Part shown: positions 36,226-45,651 of the stretch, in pieces
Numbering within the stretch: the first letter of the stretch is position 1
How the letters are laid out: each line of letters begins with the position of its first letter
Origin: Olsenella_K sp050953285
Lineage (GTDB): Bacteria; Actinomycetota; Coriobacteriia; Coriobacteriales; Atopobiaceae
Assembly: GCA_050953285.1 (NCBI GenBank)
Contig: JBMNMK010000002.1
Span: 1,426,001 to 1,490,000 of the forward strand
Length of the DNA: 64,000 bases
Direction: 5' to 3'
Made by a program: the position numbers and the translations under genes
The notes under the pieces: generated by a model
Database searches by the model: none
What the model saw: the letters and a program-made list of their open reading frames with translations, nothing else
Told to the model about the DNA's origin: nothing

Positions 36226-36590
36226 TCCGCATCGTCCTCGTCCACGCCGTCCAGGCCGAAGCCGTCCTCGTCCTCTGCCCCAAAGCCCCGACGCTGCATC
36301 TCATAGTAGTGATGGTTGGCTTCCTCCGTGCGCTTCCGCTCAATCCAGAGGTCGCGCTCGGAGGTGATGGCTATGAGTTCATCGGCTATCTGCTCAAGGG
36401 AGGTTGGCCGAACCTCACGTAGGTAGGCACACATCCGCTGCATGGACTTCTCGCCTTTGAGCTCTTGTGCCAAAAGCTGGCCAAACTCCTGCGGCAAGCC
36501 CAGGCTCGAAACCGCAGCAAAAAGCTCCTGACAAGACCTCTGCCAGGAGTTATCTGAAGCGTGTGACCTGTCCGTATGCGATCCATGCAT
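36222..36590 (-). CDS. Conserved-looking small acidic protein
   Basis: 122 residues; not recognised. It is largely helical (LREVRPTSLEQIADELIAIT, then SERDLWIERKRTEEANHHYY) with a strongly acidic Gly/Asp tail. The ATG overlaps the upstream SGNH gene stop (TGATG), so it is the last gene of the Dlt-like operon and is probably co-translated with it. Soluble; no signal peptide or membrane segment. A helper of the envelope-modification system is possible but unproven. Confidence 0.6.
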   Translation of the reverse strand: MHGSHTDRSHASDNSWQRSCQELFAAVSSLGLPQEFGQLLAQELKGEKSMQRMCAYLREVRPTSLEQIADELIAITSERDLWIERKRTEEANHHYYEMQRRGFGAEDEDGFGLDGVDEDDAD

Positions 36591-37579
36591 CACGCGTCGT
36601 GCCCCTCGTTCCCCCTTGATTCCAGCGTCTCAAGAACGTTTGCAAGCCAGCTCGTGGCCTTTGTTGCGCCCGACTGATTGAGGTGCATGCCTCCGTCTCG
36701 GGTGTCTTGCGACCAATCTATACCCACGCTTGCATCCGTGTTCGCATCAAAGTATAGGGCGTTGTGCTCTTCTGCCCAAGTCTCCACCAGATCATGCTTA
36801 GCCTGACTCCACTCTGCCGCATTGGGCACGTTGACCAGCACGAGCGTGGCGCCATGCTCCGCACAGATGCGCTGAATGTCCTCCAGATATATGCGTGTAG
36901 CTGCGGGAATCTCTGTGGGCGCGTCGCCAGTCTGCATGTAGGACGTGTTGGTGCACGCCACTACGTCGCTACTGGGATAATATCCCAGGTCAGAGCTGAT
37001 ATTGGCCCCTTCTGCACCGAGCTTTCCCTGAAGGAGCAACTTCCAGTTGGTATGGTTCCTGAGCAGCGGAAACACGCGCGCCGCGTACTCCTTTATGGCC
37101 AGATCACTGCCGGTCTCTGTAAAGAGATTGTTCACGTCCAAGACCACGTATTTGGGCGTTTGGTACTGCCACACATTTCTGATCACGTCACTTGAGGTCT
37201 CTATAGACTGGCGCGGGCAGGCCGCATTATACGAGCTCAGCTGCGTCTCTTCTTTCAACACCGCAGGTGAGAGGCCGCACATGGCACTGGAATCTCCCGC
37301 AATGAGCACGTCCATGGAGTTCTTCACCAGCTTGCTGTAGCCATACATATAGGGGTAGAGCACGCCTTTTGTGTTGGTGGGATCGGCAGGTGTGAGCAGG
37401 GCACCAAGTGCTGCCACAAGCACAAGAGCAAGCGCAGAGAGCAGCGCCCTTCCGCCGAGCCACGCCACAGCCGTGCGAAAACGCGTGCGCGGGGGCTGCT
37501 TGCGCTGGGGCTCGTCGCCCTGTAGCTGAGCCTCCGCACCGCTGCGCATATTATCTTCTACCTGCTCTTTTATACTCAT
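36590..37579 (-). CDS. Membrane-anchored SGNH-hydrolase-like protein (DltD position)
   Basis: 329 residues from an ATG at 37579 with AGGAG upstream. One N-terminal membrane helix (about 38-60: GRALLSALALVLVAALGALL) leads to an extracellular SGNH/GDSL domain: block I VLIAGDSSAMCGLSP with the nucleophile Ser, LDVNNLF, VLVNVPN, and block V DGGMHLNQSGA with the Asp and His. This matches the role of DltD or of acyl-transfer partners of MBOAT proteins, yet it is shorter than classical DltD. It probably completes transfer or hydrolysis of an ester on a cell-envelope polymer. Encoded 12 nt after the MBOAT gene. Confidence 0.75.
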   Translation of the reverse strand: MSIKEQVEDNMRSGAEAQLQGDEPQRKQPPRTRFRTAVAWLGGRALLSALALVLVAALGALLTPADPTNTKGVLYPYMYGYSKLVKNSMDVLIAGDSSAMCGLSPAVLKEETQLSSYNAACPRQSIETSSDVIRNVWQYQTPKYVVLDVNNLFTETGSDLAIKEYAARVFPLLRNHTNWKLLLQGKLGAEGANISSDLGYYPSSDVVACTNTSYMQTGDAPTEIPAATRIYLEDIQRICAEHGATLVLVNVPNAAEWSQAKHDLVETWAEEHNALYFDANTDASVGIDWSQDTRDGGMHLNQSGATKATSWLANVLETLESRGNEGHDA

Positions 37580-37590
37580 ACCGGCCACTC

Positions 37591-39174
37591 CTAAAACCCT
37601 GCGTAGATGGAAGCAACAGGTGTATAGCCCGCACCATATGCGCCAAAGACCAACAGCACCGCAAGAAGTGCCAGGCCAAAGGCCCATCTTCGCGCTGTGC
37701 CATGAGTCACCACAAGCTCACGCACGCTGCCCTTTTTCACCTGGTAGAGGTCAAACGCAAAGAGCGCCGCTGTTCCCACGAGCGCCACTGCAAGATCCAG
37801 CGCATCTGCCCCATGCGAGAAGAGCTCGCCTGTAGTAATGGCATCGATACCTGCGCCCTGCCAGGTTGCTGCCAGAAGCTGCGCAAACGACGTGAGCGAA
37901 TCTGCCCGGAAGAGCATCATGCCCACCCCGACCAAGATGCAGGTTCTGACCTGTGCCGCGTGGCGCCACACAGCAGCGCCTCTATCCTGCTTGAAGGCTG
38001 CTGCCAGCCGCGCAAATGCAGGTTCTAACAACATCCCTACCAAAACGAGGGCAAAGTAGTAGAGGCCGTACAGCAGGTACTTCCACGAAGCGCCATGCCA
38101 GATACCGCAGGCACTCCATACGGCCAGAAGGGCTGGCAGCGTGGAGGTTATTCTCGCCCCAAAAGACCCAAGATGGGAGCGCGCCCATAAGGAGAGCTTC
38201 CGTGTGACGCGAGAAAGCGAAACGGGGAAGAACACGTACTCTTTGAGCCAGCTACCAAGGCTTATATGCCAGCGGCGCCAGAACTCATTGATGCTGTGCG
38301 AGAAAAACGGCTGGGCAAAGTTGGTCTTGAGCGTGATGCCAAAGAGCTCGGAGGTGCCGCGCGCAATGTCGATGACGCCGGAGAAGTCTGCATAAAGTTG
38401 CACCGTGTAGAGAAAGACGCCTAGGACGATAACGATCCCCTGGTAGGACGTGGTATCATACACAGCGCTCACAAGAGGGTTCAGCCTGTCCGCAATGACC
38501 ATCTTCTTGATGAGGCCCCACAAGATGAGCTCGCTTGCGTAGGCAAAGCGCTCGTGGCGGGCCAGATTTCCCGCCTTGATTTGGGGTGCAAGCTGCTCAA
38601 ACGATGAAAAAGGGCCTTCGGTTAGGTGCGGGAAGAAGGCCACAAAGGTAGCAAACAGCGTCAGGTTATCCGTGGCTGCATATTTGCCTCGGTAGACATC
38701 AACCACATAGCCTATGCACATGAGTGTATAAAACGATATGCCGAGGGGCATGGCAAGAGACGTTGCCTGCCCAAAGAGCTGCGGCAGACCGAGGGCAGCG
38801 CGGGCAGCATCGAGCGTTTGTGCCAGCATGCCGCCGTATTTGAGCACCACGAGCAAACCGAGCTCTACCAGCACCGCAGCGAGCATGATTGCATGCTGCG
38901 TCCGTTTGGCAGCAGCTCGACGCGCCCGCGTCTCCTCTGGCGCATGTGGTCCCGCAGCTGTAACACGTGCCTTATTGCGCGCAATCCCGCGCGCGCATCC
39001 GTATGCCACAAGGGTTGAGATAAGTACATATACCAGCAGTTTTCCTGACGCAAGCCAGAGGAAACAATAGCTTGCAAGAAGGAGCACATAAAAGCGTGCG
39101 CGCTTGGGACATGCTGCATAGATAAGAAGGACCAACGGCAGGAAAATAAAGTACTTCCAAGACGAAAGCGTCAC
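37591..39174 (-). CDS. dltB: MBOAT acyltransferase, DltB-like
   Basis: 527 residues with many membrane helices. MBOAT signatures: NEFWRRWHISLGSWLKEYVF (about 299-318) and the catalytic His in CGIWHGASWKYLLYGLYYF (about 368-386). DltB-type proteins pass an activated acyl or D-alanyl group from the carrier protein across the membrane. GTG start at 39174 with AAGGGG upstream, overlapping the region right after the carrier stop. It sits between the carrier gene and the SGNH gene. Confidence 0.85.
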   Translation of the reverse strand: MTLSSWKYFIFLPLVLLIYAACPKRARFYVLLLASYCFLWLASGKLLVYVLISTLVAYGCARGIARNKARVTAAGPHAPEETRARRAAAKRTQHAIMLAAVLVELGLLVVLKYGGMLAQTLDAARAALGLPQLFGQATSLAMPLGISFYTLMCIGYVVDVYRGKYAATDNLTLFATFVAFFPHLTEGPFSSFEQLAPQIKAGNLARHERFAYASELILWGLIKKMVIADRLNPLVSAVYDTTSYQGIVIVLGVFLYTVQLYADFSGVIDIARGTSELFGITLKTNFAQPFFSHSINEFWRRWHISLGSWLKEYVFFPVSLSRVTRKLSLWARSHLGSFGARITSTLPALLAVWSACGIWHGASWKYLLYGLYYFALVLVGMLLEPAFARLAAAFKQDRGAAVWRHAAQVRTCILVGVGMMLFRADSLTSFAQLLAATWQGAGIDAITTGELFSHGADALDLAVALVGTAALFAFDLYQVKKGSVRELVVTHGTARRWAFGLALLAVLLVFGAYGAGYTPVASIYAGF

Positions 39175-39183
39175 AAAAGCCCC

Positions 39184-39420
39184 TTAGGAAAGCTTGCGAT
39201 CAACAAAGCCCGCCAGCACCTCTGCGCTGGAGAAAATCTCTGGCACCATATCGAGAGGTGTCACGTCTATGGCAAAGTGGTCCTCAAGCTCGCTCACCAG
39301 CATGATTGAGGTCATGGAATCCAGGACGCCCGAGCCCACCAAATCCTGGTTGTGGGCAATGTCTTGTCCTGGCACCAGCTTTTCAAGAATCTCCAATACC
39401 TCGTTGTATGTCGTGCTCAT
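39184..39420 (-). CDS. dltC: Phosphopantetheine carrier protein, DltC-like
   Basis: 78 residues, normal for DltC. The carrier Ser is S35 in GVLDSMTSIMLV, the site of 4'-phosphopantetheine attachment, and the following acidic helix II (SELEDHFAIDV) is typical. It would hold the activated amino acid as a thioester. It lies between the adenylating enzyme and the MBOAT gene, giving the order A-C-B-D rather than the A-B-C-D of Firmicutes. Confidence 0.87.
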   Translation of the reverse strand: MSTTYNEVLEILEKLVPGQDIAHNQDLVGSGVLDSMTSIMLVSELEDHFAIDVTPLDMVPEIFSSAEVLAGFVDRKLS

Positions 39421-39451
39421 AGCAATCCCCTCTCCTGTTTCTGCTGCTTAC

Positions 39452-40984
39452 CTAGGCTATCTGCGCACTCATCTCTTGAGCTGCCAGCGCCTTCCGGTCA
39501 ATCTTGCCGTTTCTGTTGAGCGGCAAACTGCGCATGAGCTCGATCTTATCGGGCACCATATAGCGCGGAAGACGCCGGTACAAAAGACGCATCACGTTGT
39601 CTTCATTCAGCTGCTTGCCGGTGCAGAACAGTACAATCTTTTTGCTTGCCGCCTCAAAGATGGCCGCGCATGAGCCAACGTCAGGAAGCGCCCCACAGGC
39701 TGCCTCAACTTCACCAAGCTCAATCCGGTAGCCGCTGCGCTTGATCTGTGCATCCTTACGGCTGACGTAGCGAAGGTTGCCATCTTCTCCTAACCGCACG
39801 ATATCTCCTGTGCGATACGCCTTCTCACCTGGACAAAGAGGATCCTCCACAAAGGTCTCCATGGTGCGGCGAGCATCGTTCAGGTAGCCCTTGGCAACAA
39901 ACGGCCCAGAGATGTAGAGCTCTCCTTCTTCCCCTGGCGCGGCGAGCGTGCCGTCTTCTTTCACAATGCGCGCATGCAGGCCCTTACAAACCCGACCAAT
40001 AGGCAGTGACTCCGCATTGTCAAACCTTCTATCCACCTGGTAATACGTGCAGATATCGGTGGTCTCGGTGGGCCCAAATAGGTTGGCAAACTGCGCGTTG
40101 GGCAGATGGTCCATCCAGTAGTTGAGCGTGGGTGTCGGCATGACCTCGCCAGCAAACAAGACTTTCTGGACATGCTCAAGGCCAGCTACGCTCAAAACAT
40201 CCCAGCGAGAAAAGATGGAAAGCGCCGTCGGCACCCAATAGAGGGTATTTACCTTGCGCTCGTTCAAGAACTCCACCAGGCGCACCGGGAAGGAAAAGAG
40301 TGTGCGAGAAATGATTTGCATCGTGGCGCCTTGCCGTATGCAAGAGAAGACGTCAGATACGGACATGGAGAAGTAGAACGGCGTTTGACTGCCAAAGACG
40401 GTTGCTGGGGTGATATCAAACGTCTGCGCAAACCAGCTCACATATGAGATCACGTTGGCATGGCTCACCACCACACCTTTTGGCGTACCGGTAGAACCTG
40501 AGGTAAAGAGCACGTAGAGTGTGTCGTGGGCACTGGTGGCAAGCCGGATATCTGAAAGCAGCGCCTCATCAGGGGTGGCTGTTTGCGCCTTGCGCACATC
40601 TAGGCAGCGGCCTGGCAGCAAGCTCTCTGCAAGATCACGCGTCTCATCCACGCAGAGAATCTGTGAGGGCCGCATGGCAGAAACAATCTTGACCAGGCGC
40701 TCACGGGGAGACCCACCATCCAGCACCACGTACGGGCCTCCGGCATAGATGGCGCCAAAGAGTGCCAGTGGCTGCAACACACCACGTGGTACCAAGATGG
40801 CAACGGGCTCTCTCATGGATCCGGCTCGCACCAAGCTGGTGCCGATGGATTTGGCACCTTGCTGCAGGTGAGCATAGGTGAGCGCGTTTTTCTCGTCTTG
40901 AAACGCCACCTTATCTGGATGGGCCACAGCGGAAGCTTCAAGCCATGCTAAAACGTTTTCTACCTGGTCTTTCTCATCTTTCAT
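39452..40984 (-). CDS. dltA: AMP-forming amino-acid ligase, DltA-like
   Basis: 510 residues, a stand-alone adenylation domain. Motifs: P-loop LFTSGSTGTPKGVVVSHANV (about 172-191), A4-A5 region FANLFGPTETTDI, YRTGDIVRLGEDG (A7), RKDAQIKRSGYRIELGEVE (A8) and LPLNRNGKIDRKAL with the catalytic Lys (A10). It should activate D-alanine, or another small acid, and load it on the adjacent carrier. Substrate identity is inferred from the dlt-like neighbours; the residues of the binding pocket should be modelled. It starts 12 nt after the sensor kinase stop. Confidence 0.83.
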   Translation of the reverse strand: MKDEKDQVENVLAWLEASAVAHPDKVAFQDEKNALTYAHLQQGAKSIGTSLVRAGSMREPVAILVPRGVLQPLALFGAIYAGGPYVVLDGGSPRERLVKIVSAMRPSQILCVDETRDLAESLLPGRCLDVRKAQTATPDEALLSDIRLATSAHDTLYVLFTSGSTGTPKGVVVSHANVISYVSWFAQTFDITPATVFGSQTPFYFSMSVSDVFSCIRQGATMQIISRTLFSFPVRLVEFLNERKVNTLYWVPTALSIFSRWDVLSVAGLEHVQKVLFAGEVMPTPTLNYWMDHLPNAQFANLFGPTETTDICTYYQVDRRFDNAESLPIGRVCKGLHARIVKEDGTLAAPGEEGELYISGPFVAKGYLNDARRTMETFVEDPLCPGEKAYRTGDIVRLGEDGNLRYVSRKDAQIKRSGYRIELGEVEAACGALPDVGSCAAIFEAASKKIVLFCTGKQLNEDNVMRLLYRRLPRYMVPDKIELMRSLPLNRNGKIDRKALAAQEMSAQIA

Positions 40985-40996
40985 ACGAGCTTCCTC

Positions 40997-42415
40997 TCAT
41001 GCTCTTGTAACTCTCGTATGGGTGTTATCGGTGCTGCAAGACGCTGCGGGTGCGGCCTGATGCAGTGCGAACTCAAGCGTCGATGTGAAGGTGCTGGGTC
41101 GTGTGGGCGTTGCGTCTGATACCGTTGCGCTGTACGTACCGCCCATCTCTTCCATGAGGGCACGGATGTTTTCAAGCCCAATGTGCGTGCTTTCCGCGCT
41201 TTGCTGTGTGCCGATCTCATTTGAAAAGGAGAGCCCAACGCGTGCAGGCAGCATCTCCGTGGCCGACTCCTGGTATGCAAGAACGCGGATGCAGGAGTTT
41301 TTTCTCGCGTATTTATAGATATTTGAGAGCAGATTGTCCAAAACTCGAGAGAACGCGCTCTCCGGCACAGGCACGTCTACGCCCTCGAGAGTGCCCTCCA
41401 ACATGACCTCAAAGCCCGCAGCCTCAAGGGAGGAGGAAAACTCCTCTAAGGCCACGCCCGCAACTTCTCCCAAAGGACCCGTCTCTTCCGGCTTGGCCGC
41501 TACGTCCTCCACCAAGAAGTGGTGGAAGAGCGCATCGGAGAGCTTCTTGATCTGCATGCAGCGGCCGTGAATCTTTTGGATATATGACTGGAGCTGGACT
41601 TTGTCTGCGTACTTCCCATCTTTGAGGATCTCCACGTAGAGCAAAAGCGAGGTCAGAGGCGTTCTGAGGTCGTGGCTCATGGTGGTCACCAAGTCACGAT
41701 TGGCCTGCTTGGCACTCTTTTCTGCCTCAATTTGATCTGAGAATGAAACGCGCATCTGGTCTATCTGGGAAGCCAGGCTTGCCAGCTCATCTTGGCCGTT
41801 GACCTCAACCGGCGTCTCGAGATCTCCTGAGCTCATGGCAAGCACCGCCTGCTCCAGCCGGCGGATGTAGTCTATGCGGCGCGTCACGCCCCAAAGCAGA
41901 AGCAAGAAGAACACAACAATGGCTCCTACCAGCGCAATTACGTTAACGATCACCACAAAGATGAGGTCAAAAGAACCAAACAGATAGACCGTCACCGGCG
42001 TTCCGTCAGATAGCTCCAAGAAATAGGCACGCATACGGTCATATTCTGGCAAGTCATCCGTGGAAAAATCTGGCAAGTTGGTGGCATCCAGTGAGAAGTC
42101 AGACGCAAATAAGGACTGCTCTGGGTCAAAGACTTCAATCTCTACCGCGCTGTTCTTATCGGCCCAGTCCCCCAGCTCAAAGGCGTTATCGGGCGTGATA
42201 TTGTGCTGGGCAATATAGGTCTTCAAGCTCGTGAGACTCTGGGCATAGCGCCCCGACACATACGTTGAGATAAGGCCGGTATCCTCGCTTACCACCTGGC
42301 CCACATAGCTCAGGGCAAAAAATGCCGCCGTAGCCGCAATACCACAGGCCACAACAAGTTTGACCAGCAATTCTTTTAAGCTGCCGCCCAAAAGAAAACG
42401 TTGCGTCTTACTCAA
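40997..42415 (-). CDS. Sensor histidine kinase of the Dlt-like operon
   Basis: 472 residues from a TTG at 42415 preceded by AGGGGG and overlapping the response-regulator stop; a longer start (42469) would lie deep in that gene. Two membrane helices (about 15-40 and 150-180) enclose an extracellular sensor of ~110 residues, then a HAMP domain, the H-box TMSHDLRTPLTSLLLYVEIL, N-box DNLLSNIYKYA and a compact ATPase end (HIGLENIRALMEEMGG). The C-terminus is Ala/Ser/His-rich. It probably senses envelope stress, for example cationic peptides, and drives the adjacent genes. Confidence 0.85.
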   Translation of the reverse strand: MSKTQRFLLGGSLKELLVKLVVACGIAATAAFFALSYVGQVVSEDTGLISTYVSGRYAQSLTSLKTYIAQHNITPDNAFELGDWADKNSAVEIEVFDPEQSLFASDFSLDATNLPDFSTDDLPEYDRMRAYFLELSDGTPVTVYLFGSFDLIFVVIVNVIALVGAIVVFFLLLLWGVTRRIDYIRRLEQAVLAMSSGDLETPVEVNGQDELASLASQIDQMRVSFSDQIEAEKSAKQANRDLVTTMSHDLRTPLTSLLLYVEILKDGKYADKVQLQSYIQKIHGRCMQIKKLSDALFHHFLVEDVAAKPEETGPLGEVAGVALEEFSSSLEAAGFEVMLEGTLEGVDVPVPESAFSRVLDNLLSNIYKYARKNSCIRVLAYQESATEMLPARVGLSFSNEIGTQQSAESTHIGLENIRALMEEMGGTYSATVSDATPTRPSTFTSTLEFALHQAAPAASCSTDNTHTRVTRA

Positions 42416-43121
42416 AGCGATACCCCCTGCCCCAAACCGTCTTGATGTGCGCAGGATTTTTAGGGTCACGCTCCACCTTGTTACGCAGGCGAGAAATATG
42501 CGTCATGATTGTGGCGTTTGCGGAGTGCTCGTAGGGAAGGCCCCACACGGCCTCAAAGATCTCACGCGCCGAATGGGTGCTGTCGGGTCTCTCGGCCAGG
42601 ATACGCAGGATGCCAAACTCTGTATCGGTCAGATCCACGGGCTCACCAGAGAGACGCACAATACCTGAGTCCAACCCGACTTCAAGGTCTTCTCGCACAA
42701 TAGTTGATGCTTGAGGCGCTATCTCATCGGTCGGTTTTCCCTGGTAGAGGTGATACCTTCTCATAAGCGCCTTCACGCGCGCCAAGAGCTCTGTGTAGGA
42801 GAAGGGTTTTGAGAGATAGTCATCTCCGCCGGAAAGTAGGCCTTGTGCCTTGTCCGACTCCTTGGTCTTTGCGGAAAGAAAGAGAATGGGCACCATGGAG
42901 TGGCGACGGCGAATCTCCTTGCAGGTGTCAATGCCGCTCATGCCAGGCATCATCACGTCGAGAATCACCAGGTCGCACGTATCACGCAGAAGCGCCAGGC
43001 CGTGGGCGCCGTCTGGCGCGCACAAGACGTCGTAGCCTTCACCCTCCAGAAGCACCGAGACGCTTTCACGGATATCGGCATCGTCTTCAATTATGAGGAT
43101 CTGTGATGCGCTGCTGGTCAT
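42408..43121 (-). CDS. OmpR/PhoB-family response regulator
   Basis: 237 residues from an ATG at 43121 with AAGGAAGGA upstream. The receiver domain (about 8-120) has the acidic pair EDD, phospho-acceptor D55 in LVILDVMMPG and Lys in LSAKTK. The C-terminal winged helix ends VWGRGYRFE. It is the first gene of the operon, so it probably autoregulates and controls the Dlt-like genes. No direct-repeat binding site was confidently found in 43122-43250. Confidence 0.92.
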   Translation of the reverse strand: MTSSASQILIIEDDADIRESVSVLLEGEGYDVLCAPDGAHGLALLRDTCDLVILDVMMPGMSGIDTCKEIRRRHSMVPILFLSAKTKESDKAQGLLSGGDDYLSKPFSYTELLARVKALMRRYHLYQGKPTDEIAPQASTIVREDLEVGLDSGIVRLSGEPVDLTDTEFGILRILAERPDSTHSAREIFEAVWGLPYEHSANATIMTHISRLRNKVERDPKNPAHIKTVWGRGYRFE

Positions 43122-43250
43122 CTCACGATTCCTTCCTTGCCATGTGCGGGCACAAATCATGCTAGTGTTTTGAGAGCGCGCGGCTCGAAGCTTTTTCTTA
43201 CGAAGTCTTACAGACGCCTACGGGCGAGAAAAACCGCTGGTAGATTGGGA

Positions 43251-43288
43251 AGGAGGCCTGCACCACATCGGGCACAGGCCTCCTTTTT
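43251..43288. terminator. 10-bp hairpin between cstA and RR operon
   Basis: AGGAGGCCTG (43251-43260) pairs with CAGGCCTCCT (43275-43284), followed by a T-run to 43288 on the plus strand and preceded by only two T on the minus side. No plus-strand gene precedes it, so it more likely ends the minus-strand CstA transcript weakly or acts in both directions. Confidence 0.6.
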
Positions 43289-43309
43289 GAAGCTCATATG
43301 TACTTTAAG

Positions 43310-45169
43310 CTATGCCTTTGCCGGCTCCTTGCAAGCTGTGCTGTGGGCACTGCTGAGCGACTGCTCTGCAACGTGCTTGCGGCCAAGCTCGGTCCACTCA
43401 GGCTCCTCGTCATGCTTGCTGCCTGCCTTGGTATGGAAGAACTCCTTCAGGCAGTTGTAGGCAACAATCAGGCCCAGTGCCATGAGCAGCACGCCAAAGA
43501 CCAGCTGCAAGCCCTTGGTTGCCAGAAGTGCTGGCGTCACGCCGGCACTCAGAGCTGTGATGCAGCCCCAGATGCTCATGCTCAAAGACGTGAAGGTGCA
43601 GGCCAGAAGGAATGCCACGGGCACGTAGAGCATCCAACCCTTGCGGCCGGTTGCCTTGCAGAACACTGCCAGCGTGATCATGGTCATACCACCCAAGAGC
43701 TGGTTGGATGCACCAAAGAGCGGCCAGATATTGAGATAACCACCAAAGCAGAGGGCACAGCCCAAGACCAGCGTCACAGCAGTTGCAAACCAAGGGTTGG
43801 TAACAACACCAAGTGCACCTGAGCGCTTCTCCTCTGACTGGAGCGCATCGTTGGTGCGGTAGAAGAACTCCTGGAAAGAAAGGCGGCCAATACGCGCTAC
43901 GGCATCCAGAGAAGTCAGCGCCAGTGCACTCACATTCATGGTCATAAACACCGTAGCAAAGGTGTTGTTGATACCAAATGACTCCATGCCACGCGCCACA
44001 CCTGCGGCAAAGATCTGAAACGGTGTGGATGCAGTTCCCGCGTTAAGAGCGCCCGTACCCGCCGTGTTCATATCTGCAAACATGATGCCGGCTATAACAA
44101 CGGCAAGCACACCAACAAAAGACTCAAGCACCATGGCACCATAACCAACCGGCAGTGCGTCAGTCTCAGAAGAGAGCTGCTTGGAGGAGGTGCCAGAAGA
44201 GACCAAGCTGTGAAACCCTGACAGGGCGCCGCAAGCAACAGAGACAAAGAGCAGCGGGAACATATAGTTGCCCTTAGCGGCAAGGGCGCTCAGCTGCTCA
44301 CTAGAGACAACCATAGGAGCGCTCATGGTTGCTCGCCCTGTTGTGCCCAACACCACGATGCCCAGAACAGCACAGACGATCATGGCCACCATCATGATGG
44401 TGGTGAGGAAGTCACGCGGAGCCTTGAGCACCTGCATGGGCATGGTGCTGGCAAAGACCAGGTAAAGCATTACGACCGCAATCCACGCGCTGGTGGGAAG
44501 GTAGAGTGGGAACATCATGCCCAGGGCAAACATCACGGCAATCATGGCTACAGCCAGCACAAACTTAACCACACCGGACAGGTCAAACTTGCGCACCAGC
44601 CAGCCAAAGGCAATAGCACAGAAGGTGAACAGAATGGAGATGGTTCCTGCGCTGCCGGCTGCATATGACTTGGAGACATTGAGAGCACCATCTACATAGG
44701 TGGCACCAAAGGTACCTGCCACCATAGAGGTAAATGCAGCAACTACCACGCAGCAGAACAGGAAACTGAAAAGCAAGAACAGACGACGACCTGTCTTGCC
44801 AATGTACTTCTCGATCAGCTGACCCAGTGACTTTCCGTTGTTCTTTACTGACGCATAAAGCGCGCCAAAATCATGAACGGCACCAAAGAAGATTCCTCCA
44901 ACAAGCACCCACAGAAGTACGGGCAACCAGCCAAACATCATAGCCACAATGGTTCCGGTCACCGGTCCGGCACCACAGATGGACGAAAACTGGTGCGCAA
45001 ACACAGAGAAACGTGATGCAGGGGTGAAATCCTTGCCATCCTCCATGCGTACGGCGGGCGTCAGCGCATCGGAGTCGATGCCCCACGAGTTAGCGAGCCA
45101 GCGGCCATAGACCACGTAGCCAATAACCAGAACCACCGCTGCGATAACGATGACTGCCAATCCATTCAT
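43310..45169 (-). CDS. cstA: CstA-family peptide/pyruvate transporter
   Basis: 619 residues with about sixteen to eighteen membrane segments. CstA features: HQFSSICGAGPVTGTIVAMMFGW (about 59-81), VHDFGALYASVKNNGKSL, and SSGTSSKQLSSETDALPVGYG. The family imports peptides in enteric bacteria and pyruvate in some strains. ATG follows GGGAGGG. It is monocistronic by spacing, with the RR operon downstream on the same strand and a gene-free gap upstream. Confidence 0.93.
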   Translation of the reverse strand: MNGLAVIVIAAVVLVIGYVVYGRWLANSWGIDSDALTPAVRMEDGKDFTPASRFSVFAHQFSSICGAGPVTGTIVAMMFGWLPVLLWVLVGGIFFGAVHDFGALYASVKNNGKSLGQLIEKYIGKTGRRLFLLFSFLFCCVVVAAFTSMVAGTFGATYVDGALNVSKSYAAGSAGTISILFTFCAIAFGWLVRKFDLSGVVKFVLAVAMIAVMFALGMMFPLYLPTSAWIAVVMLYLVFASTMPMQVLKAPRDFLTTIMMVAMIVCAVLGIVVLGTTGRATMSAPMVVSSEQLSALAAKGNYMFPLLFVSVACGALSGFHSLVSSGTSSKQLSSETDALPVGYGAMVLESFVGVLAVVIAGIMFADMNTAGTGALNAGTASTPFQIFAAGVARGMESFGINNTFATVFMTMNVSALALTSLDAVARIGRLSFQEFFYRTNDALQSEEKRSGALGVVTNPWFATAVTLVLGCALCFGGYLNIWPLFGASNQLLGGMTMITLAVFCKATGRKGWMLYVPVAFLLACTFTSLSMSIWGCITALSAGVTPALLATKGLQLVFGVLLMALGLIVAYNCLKEFFHTKAGSKHDEEPEWTELGRKHVAEQSLSSAHSTACKEPAKA

Positions 45170-45651
45170 GTTACAACCCTCCCTTACGGGTCTCAGGTGG
45201 CCGCGCGGTCACGTCGCGACATGCCACAAGCTGTGGAGGCCTCTCCTCCACGTCGTGCTTCGCAACCGCTCGCGTCGTGCGCGTCGCCAGATAAGCAACG
45301 CGAGACATGCGTCGCCAGGTACGCAACACCAGACGTGCAGCTACAAAGCGCATGCCATGCTATGCCTTGCCGATTGGGCGGCTCGCTGCATCCTGCAGGT
45401 TGAAACCTTCGTGAAATGCGCGATTATCATTCGTGTAAAGAACGAGTGCCGCCAGCGGTCTAAAGGAGCACACCAACGGCATATTCATCCAGTTGTACGG
45501 TAGGATTTCGCGAGAAATTCATGCCGCTTACACACGTGCAACGACGGGGGTGGACCCGTGCGGCAGCGGCGATGGCGCCGTAGCAGCGCAGCACGACGGC
45601 AGCGGAAATGTCGCCATAACAGCGTGGCACGGCGCCCGCTCCGCTGGCGCG
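45170..45651. other. Gene-free spacer
   Basis: About 480 bp with no supported gene. Near the right end (45540-45650) GGCAGCGG/GTAGCAGCG-like units repeat loosely. The left part has CGTCGCCAG...ACGCAAC units repeated about 30 bp apart (45286-45325). The promoter of cstA should be here but no convincing element was read. Confidence 0.45.

Noticed and set aside
43251..43288. Plus-strand terminator implying a plus-strand gene at 43.1-43.25 kb
   Set aside because: No plus-strand coding sequence with a ribosome site precedes it.
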